Assembly (NCBI GenBank): GCA_027563935.2 | Contig: CM050449.1 | Coordinates: 12,290,501-12,354,500, forward strand | DNA length: 64,000 nt | Reading direction: 5' to 3' | DNA from: Costus lasius | Lineage: Eukaryota > Streptophyta > Magnoliopsida > Zingiberales > Costaceae | Shown: one piece after another, positions 1 to 10,851 of the stretch | Layout of the letters: each line of letters begins with the position of its first letter | Numbering within the stretch: the first letter of the stretch is position 1 | Notes under the pieces: model-generated | What the model was told of the DNA's origin: nothing | Databases searched by the model: none | The model's input: the letters and a program-made list of their open reading frames with translations, nothing else | Position numbers and translations under genes: made by a program

Positions 1-400
1 ACAAGCGGCGAGTGAAGGAGGGAAGACAAGCGCCGAGCAAAACAATGAGCAGTGAGCGAGCCACGATTGGGGAAGACGATGGCAGTGAGCGAGCGGCAAG
101 CTGGAGAGACCACATGTAGCTGTGATTGGAGGATGAAGGCAGACGTGCAGCGTGAGTGGAAAAAAAGCCACGAAGCAACATTACTGCCTGACTGAGGCGG
201 ATAAAAAACCAAAGGATTTTGTTGAAATTTTTCATTCACTTTCCCTTTTTTTCTGTCCTTCTAAGTATGTGATGGACAATTTTGTTTTCCATTCATTCCT
301 TCTCATTTTCTTTTCAAGTAAACAAGGGCTTATAGTGTTAGACCTAGGGCCAAAATTTGGGCGTGGCCCAGTTTCAACCCAGGGTCCAGCTAAGTCCACC
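1..400. other. Left-edge flank, no gene recognised
   Basis: The first 150 bases are GA-rich with repeated short units containing gtgagcgag. An open frame runs through 152-532, but its second half lies inside the mobile element that begins at 409 and it has no recognisable domain. I see no supportable gene here. Confidence 0.6.
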
Positions 401-408
401 CCACCAAC

Positions 409-806
409 TAGGGATGTCAACGGGTCGGGTACCCGCCTGTTTTGGCCAAACCCGAACCCGACCCAAACCCGAACCCGGTTAAACCCGAGTCGGGTATTTA
501 AACGGGTACCCTCGGGTACCCGTTTAAATTAAAATATTTATTTTTAAATTATTTTTATAAAATATAACTATAAAATAATAATAATAATAATAAATATATT
601 TATAAAAAATCACTTTATTATATAAATATATAAATATATATATATATATATATTTTATTATATATAATCGGGTATCGGGTACCCGCGGGTACCCATAGGA
701 GTAAACCCGAATCCGACCCGATTAGCTAATCGGGTATCCGAATCCGCCATAAACGGGTTGGATCGGGTCGGGTACCCGCGAAGTCGGGTACCCATTGACA
801 CCCCTA
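409..806. mobile_element. hAT-type MITE, 398 bp, with exact 8-bp target duplication
   Basis: The ends are imperfect terminal inverted repeats: the left reads TAGGGATGTCAACGGGT and the inverted right end reads TAGGGGTGTCAATGGGT. The element is flanked by the identical octamer CCACCAAC at 401-408 and 807-814. An 8-bp duplication with TAGGG-type ends is the signature of the hAT superfamily. Inside are many GGGTACCCG and ACCCGAACCCG units around an AT-rich centre at 525-670, so the whole element can fold on itself. No transposase is encoded, so it is non-autonomous. Confidence 0.9.
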
Positions 807-1009
807 CCACCAACCCAAGTCAGCGCATGGCTCGCCCGAATCCGAAATGACCCAACGGTCGTTTGGGTCAACCGTCGCGTGGGCATCACACTGATGGGAT
901 GGATTGAACCACGTGCATGTGGGTTAACTAGGCAACGCGCTAGACACATGAGCGAGTCTGCCTAGGCATGTTCAGCAAATAACTAAGAACACATCTTAAA
1001 ATAATTGGT

Positions 1010-1239
1010 AGGGCATGAATCACAAAGAATAGTAGGTAAAATTTTATAGATTTTAATTAATTTCATAAATTAATTTTATATAATGTTGCCCAACTTTATA
1101 AAATATTAATTAAAATCTATAAAATTGGTGACATTCTACAAAATTTGATAACATTATATGAAATTAGTTTAAATTTATAAAATTTCATTAAACTCCATAA
1201 ATTTTACTCTCATCCGTGCTTTATTTTTGTGCCCTTAGA
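1010..1239. repeat. AT-rich inverted-repeat element, target of a nested insertion
   Basis: An 18-bp perfect inverted repeat lies at 1042-1059 and 1107-1124 (arm TTTTATAGATTTTAATTA), with a loop of about 47 bp. The left border motif gggcatgaatcac (about 1012) resembles, inverted, the gtgatttatgaaccc motif at 2664-2678, on the far side of the next element. This suggests one AT-rich MITE interrupted by the hAT element at 1240-2654. The outer boundaries are uncertain. Confidence 0.45.
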
Positions 1240-2654
1240 TAGGGGTGAGCATAAGGTACTGGTACCGAAGTATCATACCGAAATTTTTGATATTCGGCAT
1301 TTTGGTACTGGTACTTCAGTATTTCGGCACTTTGATACCGATACCAATTTTTAAATCGAGACTATGGTACTAGTACCGAGATCAAAAAAATAATTTCGGA
1401 ATTTATTTATGGTACCGAAATACCAAATTTTTTTATTTATTATTATTTTTTATAATGATAAATGACTAAAAGTTTTCTTTTATCCTGCTTTGCTCCCTCC
1501 GAGTGCGAGTCAAATAAAAGTTGCACCCGCGGCCCATAGGCTCCCCATGCGCTTCCTCGCTATTTTGACTTTTGACTTTTTTTTCATCTCCAAAAAAAGC
1601 CCTAACCCCTAATCCGCTCGACGCTCGTCCTCTCCTCCTCAATACTCATCGCCTCGCGTCGCTGCCCTAGCAACTCCTCGTCGGCCATCGCTGCTGCCCT
1701 AGTGAGTAGCGACTCCTCATCATTGCTACCGCTTGTCATCTCCTTGCTGCTTCTCACCGTCTCAAGCATTCGTCGCCATCAAGCTCGCCTGCCAAAACCC
1801 AACGTCGATATCTCGTCGCCATCAAGCTCGCCTTCTAGAACCTGATGCCGATGGCTCGTCGCCATCCCTCGGGCAATAGAAGTATCATTTCTCCTCTCCT
1901 GTAGAACCCGTTGCTGCTTGTCTTCTCTCATCGCCATCAAGAGCTCGCTTTCTAGAACCCAACCCGCTGCCGCGTCTTCTCCTTTCCAGTTCAGGTGAGT
2001 TGGTTGCCTTCTTCCTTCCTCATTTTCTACACCTAAATATAAAGTTGGTTCTAGAAGATCTGTGAGCATAATATGTTGCTGTTGGAACAATATAGTTTAC
2101 AAAACTGTTGTTCCAATGATGGTTCACCTCATTTTCTACTCCCTCAGGCAATAGAATTTGGATGTCCACTTCTTTCAAGATTATAATCAAAGTTCATTTC
2201 TACTTCAATAATACTGTTGGAACAAGAATACTGGAGCATATTTTGTTGGAAAGCATGACTTTTCATCTTTTGCAAATATGCCTCATAATGATCGCGTGGG
2301 AAATCCTGTGAAAGAAACATTCCGTTTTGAAATTGTTGAACTGGTAATTTAATTATGCCCAATGTAATCTGTGATGGAATCATGAAAATGTAATATTCCG
2401 TTTTAAAATTATTGAACAGGTAATTTAATTATGCCCAATGTAATCTGTGATGGAATCATGAAAATGTAATTTAAAATTTTAAAAAATTTTAAAATCTACA
2501 TCGACATTTCGGGATTGATACCGAACTCAATCGGGATTGATACCGAACTCCTGAATTAGAATTCGATACCGATACCAGTACCAAAAAATTCTGATTCAAA
2601 AATTTGATACCAAAAATTTGATATCCATACCGAACTCCCGATTGCTTTCCCCTA
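1240..2654. mobile_element. Non-autonomous hAT-like element, 1,415 bp, with exact 8-bp target duplication
   Basis: The left end TAGGGGTGAGCA and the inverted right end TAGGGGAAAGCA form short imperfect terminal repeats. The flanking octamer CCCTTAGA is identical at 1232-1239 and 2655-2662. Subterminal regions are dense in GGTACCGA and TCGGTATC units in opposite orientation. The centre (about 1490-2010) is pyrimidine-rich and reads like a promoter or 5' leader rather than a protein. Open frames on the minus strand at 1779-2090 and 2144-2383 show no transposase motif. It is probably a deletion derivative of a larger hAT element. Confidence 0.85.
2319..2470. repeat. 76-bp tandem duplication inside the hAT-like element
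   Basis: Two adjacent near-identical copies, 2319-2394 and 2395-2470, each begin attccgtttt and end near tgaaaatgta. The copies differ at only a few bases, so the duplication is recent relative to the host element. Confidence 0.85.
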
Positions 2655-2690
2655 CCCTTAGATGTGATTTATGAACCCCCTACCCTTAGA

Positions 2691-3024
2691 TGTGATTTAT
2701 GAACCCGCTCTCATACCCTCCTTTGGAAGGGCATAAATAGCAAGTGGGAGGCATAAAATTTATTTCCTTTTCTGTCATGATATTGCTTGCCGGTGCCTTG
2801 AAAAGATTAAATAACAAATATATCTTAATTAATTTGACCTTATTTGTTCTTCCACAATTATTCTTTTACTTTTGTATACAAAGAATTAATTGTGGTTTTT
2901 TTCTAAAAAATAGAACTTGTTTGTGCTCAATAGAAGGCATTCATTTAACTAATTGTCTTGAGAAAAATTTATAGTTCAGCAACAGATTGATCCAAGGCAA
3001 AGAGATACAGATAGCTGTCTCTAT
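2691..3024. other. Spacer at the 3' side of GT61 gene A
   Basis: AT-rich spacer that should hold the 3' untranslated region and terminator of the minus-strand glycosyltransferase ending at 3025. A plus-strand open frame at 2744-2974 has no recognisable domain and is probably chance. Confidence 0.5.
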
Positions 3025-6000
3025 TTACTGTTGACTAAGAAGCTCAAGGGCATGGAGTAGAGTACTGCCGAACCTGGCCATATCAAGCTTCACACCTTGC
3101 TTGGCAAAGTATAAGTCAATCATACGATCCCATCCATGTTTTCTGTAAGCTTCCTTGGTGTCTGAAAGCACAGGGTCGCCTCTTGGGAACTGCTCTGTCA
3201 AGGTGCTCTCCTCCAGACTAATGGTGTACTGCAAGTAGTGCATCTTCATGCTTATGGTGCCCTGTCCAAAGTCAATCCAACTTATCCCTTCCAACCCACC
3301 CAATGGGATCACTTGGATCACTATTGCATTGGTCGGTAGGAAGACTAGATTAGTCAACCCGGCACCATGAACCCCCATCATTACATCACATGAGTTGACT
3401 ATCCGAGCAAATTCAGCCACATCATTATACTTTGCCTCTGCGACAACAGCTTCAAAGCCCATCTCCTCTAGTCTTTTTATTATTTCATCCACATTGGCAA
3501 ACCTTCTCGTCCACTTCCTTGCGATGATCAGAATTCTAGGTTTCTTATCTTGGTTAGGTCCTAGTTTAATTGCTGAATCCCGCTCCAGTCCGAGAGATCG
3601 CCTGACGTAGCGTCCGTAATCGACCATTGTGAGGCCATAAGGGGATTTTGATGGGTCAATGCTCATCTCCTTGTGGTATTTAAGGCCGACGATCACATGA
3701 GGGTAGCAGCGAACTGTTTGGTCCTGGTTGAAGTCGATGATCTCGTAGTTAGTCAGCGGCAACAGTATCTGTTTGTACTTGTCATTCCACCACGGAAGGA
3801 TCTCGCTTATTAGGAATTGAACTTCTCCATTGAACTGTTGGGCCGTCGTGAAGATAGGGATCAGTATATCAGTGAAATCATGGAAGAAGTTACCCATATA
3901 GCCTCCGGTTGAGAAGACTACTGCTGGAACTGAGCTATGCACCGCACACTTTGGAGCATCAGGAATCGATGAAGTTCTCACTAACATTTCAGTCACTCGA
4001 GCCATTGCTCGAGCATCTCCCTTCCGGGGATGAGCCTTAAACTGCCATGATTCTTGCAATTTTGAAGCATTTGTATTCGAGGGAACAACAAATAAGATGG
4101 AGGATGAGTTTCCGTGGATCCTAATATCCCCCTCCATTTCACAATATTCATTTCTTCTGTTTGAGGAATCACAAAAGGGATTGCTTGGCAGTTTCTCCTT
4201 AACGTAATTCTCATCTGAACAAAAACATAAAAGAAAAAAAATGCTTATAGTTAATTTATAGTTTTCAAGCTAAATTAAATTAAAGAAAAAGAACGAGAAT
4301 TGCAGTTTATCCCCGCTCAAGGAAAAGGAAATACTATATTGCAAGAACAATCTCTTTAAAAGTTGGAGGGTATCAAGTTTAAAGTTATGTGCAATATGAG
4401 CTGGAACTGACCGCTCTCTACTGCAAGGCACACTTCCTAGGAATTAATCCTCCATAGGTGCCTTGCAGAAGTATCAAGTAGACCCTTCCAAGCATCAGAT
4501 GTGCACACAGATGCACTGCAATTTCTGATAGAGCACATACACACAGGACCTGTGCGCATTGCCGATCATCTCCACTTCCTAAACTATAAAAATTTGTGTC
4601 CTAGGCAGAAATTTTAAGGTACCCTTATGTAGATACCAATGTTTATTCAAGAATCATTGTACTTAAGATGCCCTGTATTCAATTGTTTCTACTAGTCTTG
4701 TCTTGTTTCTAGAGCCGGGCTAAGGTTAAAGCAATTTATAACACAATCCTTTCGGATCTACTGTTACTATTCAAAAATATAGGGCTTTGTCAACTTAATT
4801 CACCCGATTTAGATGTTTTATCATAGCAAATGGCGATGAAGACCCCTGGTAATTCATTCAAGAGAACATATGATACTCGAGAGAAAAAGAAAAAAAAGAA
4901 AGAAAGAGTACAACAAAGCCACACAGAAGTTCACTATGAGCTTATAACCTTGAGTCCATAAGTTCATCCAATCTTAACCAAAGGTTTCCAACCATGAAAG
5001 AAAAAAAAAAGAACAACTTCTCTTTGAAATACTGCTAGTTACATGAATCTCAAAATATGTTATCCTCGCTCTGTTACTAAATATTGGAAGAGTTTTTTTT
5101 TTCTTTTTTTGACTTAATGAAGGTGGGATTTGATCCCAATACCTTGGTTCCATTATATGTAGAGCAATGAAGATAATTATTGGAAGAGTTTATCTTGCTT
5201 TCTAATGACCGCAAGCTTTGGACGTCAAAGAGAACAGATGAAATCGATCCACAATCAGATAGTAATACTTTAGTTTGATCCTAGTTCTACTACTAAAATA
5301 ATGGAAGCGTTCATTTTTTAATGATCATAAGCTTTCAACGTCAAAGAGCAGATTGTACTACTTAAGTTTGATTCCAACTCGGTAGTTCATTCAGAAAGCT
5401 CCTTAAGAATGGAGTTTTCAGAAATAATAAGAACCTAGAAGCACTGCAGTCCAGAGAAAGTTTGGAAAGCATAATACTAGTACAGAAGGGTGTCAATCTC
5501 GGAGTTGAAAAGAAATGTTTTCATTTTTTTTTTCGCTGATTTTGTTCCAAGATTCGATTCATCTCTTTCTCTGTGCTATATTGCCTTTCAGAAATTATCT
5601 TTACTTTAGCACATAGTAAGTGGCAAGAAATGAAGTCATGGATCTGAATGCTAACAGATGAGTCTTGTTTCCGTATCTATCGCAAAAGAGGGAAAATTTC
5701 ATCTTGTGTAAACGGAAAGCATTCTGTCTTACAGCAAATAAGTCTCCATCAACAAAGATTTCACAGTTAATGTTTCAAAAAGCCAAAAAAGGGGCCTTAC
5801 TTGCTTGATGTGAACTTGTTATCTTCTGTTCTGCCTTAATAGCAGGAGTAGGAGGAGCTGCTTGATTTGAGCGCCAGAAGGCCACTACACCAGCGAATAA
5901 AATTAGGGAAAACATCATGAACAAGATCGCTAACCTAAAGTACTTCTAGAACAAAAAGAAGAATACAAGGAGCTCACGCTTGGAGAAGGAGACCACGTAG

Positions 6001-6107
6001 GTGGTGTAGACCACAAGAAGGACCATGGACAGCAGAAAGCATCCTCCAAGCAGCACCGACCTGAGCTTCTGCGAATCTGCTCTGCTCGGATTCTTCTGCT
6101 TCGCCAT
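3025..6107 (-). CDS. GT61 (DUF563) Golgi glycosyltransferase A, three exons, 467 aa
   Basis: Predicted type II Golgi membrane glycosyltransferase of family GT61, whose commelinid members add arabinosyl or xylosyl side chains to xylan; the exact sugar cannot be read from sequence. Exons on the minus strand are 6107-5978, 5884-5801 and 4214-3025, with GT-AG ends and both introns in phase 1. The total of 467 residues is normal for the family. Residues 17-39 form a hydrophobic signal anchor after a basic N-terminus. A short Pro/Ala stem leads to the catalytic domain, which opens with CDSSNRRNEYCEMEGDIR. The family motifs GNFFHDFTD (about 179-187) and GVHGAGLTN (about 352-360) are intact. The ATG at 6107 was chosen because it directly precedes the anchor. 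It is divergent from the paralogue starting at 11295. No damage is visible, so it is probably functional. Confidence 0.92.
4215..5800 (-). other. Intron 2 of GT61 gene A (1.6 kb)
   Basis: Flanked by the exon 2 donor (gtaagg on minus) and an acceptor ending tttgttcag. It holds AT-rich sequence with poly-A and poly-T runs. I recognise no coding segment and no complete mobile element in it. Confidence 0.75.
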
Positions 6108-6883
6108 CTCTAGAACAATATTTGGGGCTTGGATCCTGCAATCACTCGCAGCGACTAGCCATCTACTGGGCAAGAGATCTGCGAAGACTAGCGGGGCAGG
6201 TACGGCGTGCTGCTTGCTTGCTGTTCCGTGCCTTGATAAAGCAGCTCGACGAAGTTTTATCGTACTTTTTCACTTTTCAGCGACCATACGTAGTATTTTC
6301 TGAAAAAAAAAAATCTGTTAGGTACATAATTTATAAACAATTCCCAATTGAATCCCTAAAATTAGCTTAGATCTAAAATGGAAAACTGACAAATATTAAT
6401 CGGCATCTAATTTTATAAGATTTAGGGGAGGTAGGAAGAGGATTCGGTGGGGGGAGTGACATTATTCGTATTACAATATGAATCTATGAACTTTAGACAA
6501 TAGATTTATGTAGGAAGATGTGGGGAATCTTTATCGCGGAGTTGACTTTTGAGATCAATTTTATGCAATCCCCAGTCACGGATCTAACTTGGGTAGACAT
6601 ATGACGAGGAAAATTTCAACGGCCCCATGAAACGGCGATGTTGTCAGGCAACGCTGTGCACTGTGGGCTGTGGGTTGGGCTGGCTCTTGAATTTGTGAGC
6701 TGGCTCGGCATGGAGAATTCATCTTTTTGTTCTAAAATATATTGAACAAGAAACCCTCTTTCTAGAACCTTCTCTTTCAGAGTGTTACGCCTCTTCTAGA
6801 TTCTGTTTTAGGACCAGGAGATTTAACTCGGGTCTCTCACTTGGTTGGACCGGACCATATCCATTTGCAATGAAATTATAACC
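6108..6883. promoter_or_regulatory. Upstream region of GT61 gene A
   Basis: This stretch contains the 5' leader and presumed promoter of the minus-strand gene. Together with 10852-11294 it is what remains of the original spacer between the two divergent GT61 genes, before the retroelement at 6889-10846 arrived. No convincing TATA box was fixed for the minus strand. Confidence 0.4.
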
Positions 6884-7263
6884 CTGAGTGTTAGGCTTGG
6901 GTGGCCCGATTTAGCCCAAAGCCCAAAGGGCCAAGCACCAGCCCAAGCCCAAGTGGAACATCCAAACACGGAAGCCGAATCCTACCCAAATTAGCACGGT
7001 CAATTACTTGCATTAACCCCAAATCATCCGCTTCACCTCGCTGGTCGACCGCGGAAGCGAGCGGCAATACCGCGTCTTCACCAACGACTTCGTCACCTAC
7101 CGAATCGGACACGCGAAGCTCGGGCGCGAGCTCGCCATCTTCAGCCGCGATGGATGCAGAAATCGGGACGAGGTCGGCGCGAGGGATTCGGACGCGGAAG
7201 GGCAAGGTTGACGTTGACCTTACCCTAGCGGATGAGGCGGGAGCTTGAGGCGTGCGACGCCTC

Positions 7264-7269
7264 TATAAA
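7264..7269 (+). promoter_or_regulatory. LTR TATA box
   Basis: TATAAA in the context cctctataaagccgtcgg. The same hexamer sits in the equivalent place in the 3' LTR at 9985-9990. This conservation in both LTRs supports it as the element's promoter, giving a transcript that runs rightward. Confidence 0.6.
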
Positions 7270-7720
7270 GCCGTCGGAGGACGAAGCGAGGAAGATCATC
7301 TTCATCCAACACTTATCGAGCGATCAGAGGGAGATCCAACAAGTGACTGAGGGCTCAGGGAGGTTTTAGTGAGAGAACTGTAACCGGCAACAGGGGTTGC
7401 CGGCGAGAGAGGGGAAGAGGGCTTGGCGGTCAGGGGACTGGCGACGAGGGAAGGAGAAGATTTATGTATTGTTTCAAGAATAATACTACTTCATCTTCGA
7501 TCCCCTTTCTTCCCCTGCTTCTTCCGACTGACGGCGGCGTTCTCGAGTGATTCGACGACATTCCGGCGACGACGAGAGGTGCGGCAGCACTCCCGCCCTA
7601 CCAGTCTTCTTTTCCGGCGGCTTCACGGCTGCGGGCGGCACTCGGTGGAAAGGCGACACAGGCGGTGTTGTGGAAGGGAGAAGACAACGAAGTAACGCGT
7701 TCAGCGAAATCGACAGTGGC

Positions 7721-7922
7721 GAGTTTGATTTTGCGGCTGACGCAAGACATGCGTCAGCACGGCGGACGAAATTCGATTTCATCGAATTTCAGTAAAGTAG
7801 TGGCGCGGCAGGTGAAAGATTGAGTTTGATTTTGCGGCTGACGCAAGACATGCGTCAGCACGGCGGACGAAATTCGATTTCATCGAATTTCAGTAAAGTA
7901 GTGGCGCGGCAGGTGAAAGATT
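7721..7922 (+). repeat. 101-bp tandem duplication confined to the 5' LTR
   Basis: Copies 7721-7821 and 7822-7922 both begin gagtttgattttgcggctg and end gtgaaagatt. The 3' LTR has a single equivalent copy (about 10489-10588). The duplication therefore arose after insertion or during an unequal event. Confidence 0.88.
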
Positions 7923-8176
7923 TTGACTACGGTCAAAATCATTGACAGAGGTAATCTTGACTTTAATTTAGGGTTTGATTTCGGATTTCTGAATTAGGGT
8001 TAGGGTTTCTGAGCGACCTTATAATTTGAGGATAAAATTTAATCGGGGAGTTAGGGTTTTTTATTCGTGGTAATTTTGCCCGGAAACCCTAGGGAGTTCA
8101 CGCTCTGGTGTTCCGCCGGACAACCCTAAGACACCAGTTTAGAGCTAGTTTAGGGCTGATCCCGGGGCGTGACAAT

Positions 8177-8189
8177 TGGTATCAGAGTC
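8177..8189 (+). other. Primer-binding site
   Basis: TGGTATCAGAGTC lies 2 bases after the 5' LTR end. It matches the TGGTATCAGAGC form complementary to the 3' end of plant initiator tRNA-Met, except for its last bases. This is where minus-strand DNA synthesis would be primed. Confidence 0.85.
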
Positions 8190-8297
8190 AGACTGTGGGC
8201 CCATACCCACATGTTGAAGGGTTAACGTGTTACGGCGAACACGGCACCTTCACCCGTGAAGGAGAAGAAAGGTTTGAAATTTCAGAAGATCACCCAC

Positions 8298-9615
8298 ATG
8301 GCCACAGTGGCGTCAGAGGACGTGTGGCCCAAGCAAGAGAAAGGTAAAGCCAAGAAGACGGCTAAACCTGAAGACATGACGAACCAGGGAGATCGCATAG
8401 CACATATCGAACAGACGCTCGGTTTGACGGGGGATAGAGACACTTCAATTATTCCACAGATGGAACTTCTTCGGGAGACAGTAGAGCATCAAAGGTTGCA
8501 AATCGAATTCATGCAGCAGACTATAGACAGTCTGATCACCTTGCCAGGGCAGATGGCACGCATGAGAGAGGAGCTGCAGGCAGAGACGACACACATGAGA
8601 GAAGAGCTGAAGGGAGAAAACGTGGTACTGCATTTGGCCCTAGCGCAAGTATCACGATTACAGCACCAAGCGGAGTAGGAGGCTCCCAAGTCGAGAGTAC
8701 GCGTGCCTGAGCCAGCGACGTTCAGGGGGGCTCGATCGTCGATTGAGGTAGAAAATTTTATTTGGGATATGGAACAATTGTTTTCTGCTAACTATGTTCC
8801 AGAGGAAGATTGGGTGCAAGTATTCATCGCATATCTCATAGCCGACGCGAAGCTTTGGTGGCGGACCAAAGTTAGTTCGACGTCGGAGGCTTCTAGTTGG
8901 CCTTGGGAGACCTTCCGTGAGGAACTGCGACGGCAGTTTCTTCTCGGAAACTCGGCGGATCAAGCGTGCAGTAAAGTGGATCGGTTGAGGCATACCGGCT
9001 CGGTCCGAGAGTACGTCAGGGCTTTCTCCGCATTGATGCTGGAGCTTCCAGGCATGGCAGAGGATGACAGGAGGTATCTCTTCCTCTAGAACCTTCAGCC
9101 ATGGGCAGAGACGGAGGTCCAACAGCACTCACCAGTTGATTGGAGGGCGGCTATGGCAGTGGCCGAATCCCTGATGGATAATCAGAGTTCCAGATCAACA
9201 CCACCAAAGAAACAGCGGCCACCACTAAAGCGCGGCTCCCCACGGACCCCACCGAATGCTAGAGTTCTAGAAAGAGGTAGACCCTTATTCCGGCAGGACA
9301 AAGGTTCACCGGGACGACGGGAGACAAATCGTCCTGCGGGAAGGATGAATGCAGAACACAAGCCATAGGGTTGTTTCTTGTGCAGCGGTCCTCTCTGGCT
9401 GAGGGAGTGCCCCACAAGACATAAAATAATGGCTATCGTGACGCAAGAACCAGCCGAGGAAGCTGAAGATCACACCGAAGAGGTAAGGATTGGTGGATTA
9501 CAACTAGTTCCACACACTGCCACCAGAGCACAGCAGTGTCGGATCGGAGCGATGGTGGCCAGAGATCTGCCCGTGACGACATCGAGGGCAATATCCAAAT
9601 TTGGCGAGGGAGAAT
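8298..9615 (+). pseudogene. Retrotransposon gag, interrupted by three in-frame TAG stops
   Basis: A single reading frame from ATG 8298 carries the gag capsid precursor. First is a charged coiled-coil-like segment (about 8400-8660). A Retrotrans_gag-type core follows at about 8703-9089, with motifs AKLWWRTK, SWPWETFREELRRQF and RHTGSVREYVRAF. A basic linker and a zinc knuckle at 9372-9410 complete it. The frame is cut by TAG at 8676, 9087 and 9366 with no frameshift between the pieces. In the knuckle the histidine position is leucine (codon CTC at 9393). The protein would normally coat element RNA in virus-like particles. This copy cannot make a full-length product. Confidence 0.88.
9604..9615 (+). 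other. Polypurine tract
   Basis: A purine-rich run, gcgagggagaat, lies immediately before the 3' LTR at 9616. In LTR retrotransposons this is where plus-strand DNA synthesis is primed. Confidence 0.6.
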
Positions 9616-10846
9616 TGTCAAGCTTGGGTTGGCCCGATTCAGCCCAAAGGGCCAAGCACCAGCCCAAGCCCAAGCAGAAGATCCAAACACGAAAGCCAAA
9701 TCCTGCCCAAATTAGCGCGGTCAACTACTTGCGTTGACCCCAAATCGTCCGCTTCGCCTCCCTGGTCAACCGCGGAAGCGAGCGGCAATACCTCATCTTC
9801 ACCAACGACTTCGTCGCCGGCCGAATAGGACACGCGAAGCTCGGGCGTGAGCTCGCCATCTTCAGCCGCGACGGATGCGGAAACCAGGATGAGGTCGGCG
9901 CGAGGGATTCGGACGCGGAAGGGCAAGGTCGGCGTCGACCTTACCATAGCGGATGAGGCGGGAGCTTGAGGCATGCGGCGCCTCTATAAAGCCGTCGGAG
10001 GACGGAGCGAGGAAGATCATCTTCATCCAGCACTTTATCGAGCGATCGGAGGGTGATCCAGCGAGTGACTGAGGGCTCAGGGAGGTTTGAGCGAGAGAAC
10101 TGTAACCGGCAACAAGGGTTGCCGGCGAGGGAGGGGAAGAGGGCTTGGCGGTCAGGGGACCGACGACGAGGGAAGGAGAAGGTTTCTATATTATTTCAAG
10201 AATAATACTACTTCATCTTCTATCCCCTTTCTTCCCCTGCTTCTTCTGACTGATGGCGGCGTTCTCGGATGATTCGGCGACATTCCGGCGACGGCCGATA
10301 TCCGGGCGACGACGAGAGGCACGGCGGCACTCCCACCCTACCAATCTTCTTTTCCGGCGGCTTCACGGGTGCGGGCGGCACTCGGTGGAAAGGCGACACA
10401 GGCGGCGTGGCGGAAGGGAGAAGACAACGGAGTAACGCGTTCCAATTTTGACCAGGTCAAAATCGGAACAGCAAAATCGACAGCGGCGAGTTTGATTTTG
10501 TGGCTGACGCAAGACGTGTGTCAACGCGGCGGACGAAATTTGATTTCATCGAATTTCGGTAAAGCAGCAGCGCAGCGGGTGAAAGATTTTGACTACGGTC
10601 AAAATCGTTGACAGAGGTAATCTTGACTTTAATTTAGGGTTTGATTTCGAATTTCCTAAATTAGGGTTAGGGTTTCTGAGTGACCTTATAATTTGGGGAT
10701 AAAATTTAATCGAAGAGTTAGGGTTTTCTATTCGTGGTAATTTTGCTCAAAAATCCTAGGAAATTTAGGTTCTAATGTTCCACCGAACAATCCTAAGATA
10801 TTAATTTTGAGCTAATTTAAAGTTGATCTGACCAGAGAGCGTGACA
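9616..10846 (+). repeat. 3' LTR (1,231 bp)
   Basis: Starts TGTCAAGCTTGGG and ends GAGCGTGACA. Relative to the 5' LTR it lacks the tandem duplication. It has small private insertions, for example near 10287-10310 and 10441-10480. TATAAA is at 9985-9990. Confidence 0.9.
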
Positions 10847-10851
10847 CTGGG

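Larger units (their letters stand above)
6889..8174 (+). repeat. 5' LTR (1,286 bp)
   Basis: Starts TGTTAGGCTTGGG and ends GGGGCGTGACA. It aligns with the 3' LTR along its length but carries a private 101-bp tandem duplication (7721-7821 and 7822-7922). It contains a TATA box at 7264-7269. Confidence 0.9.
6889..10846 (+). mobile_element. Non-autonomous Ty3/gypsy-type LTR retrotransposon (gag only), 3,958 bp
   Basis: Two direct LTRs (6889-8174 and 9616-10846) begin TGT and end TGACA. A primer-binding site follows the first LTR at 8177 and a purine tract precedes the second at about 9604-9615. The 5-bp flanks are CTGAG (6884-6888) and CTGGG (10847-10851), a target duplication with one transition. 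The 1.44-kb interior holds only a damaged gag. Protease, reverse transcriptase, RNase H and integrase are absent. The LTRs differ by many substitutions and indels, so the insertion is old. The orientation is plus, reading toward GT61 gene B. Confidence 0.9.

Noticed and set aside
9639..9974. Open frames inside the LTRs (also 6891-7205 minus and 6901-7248 plus)
   Set aside because: They occur in the U3/R part of both LTRs, have no domain and lie where the element has its promoter.
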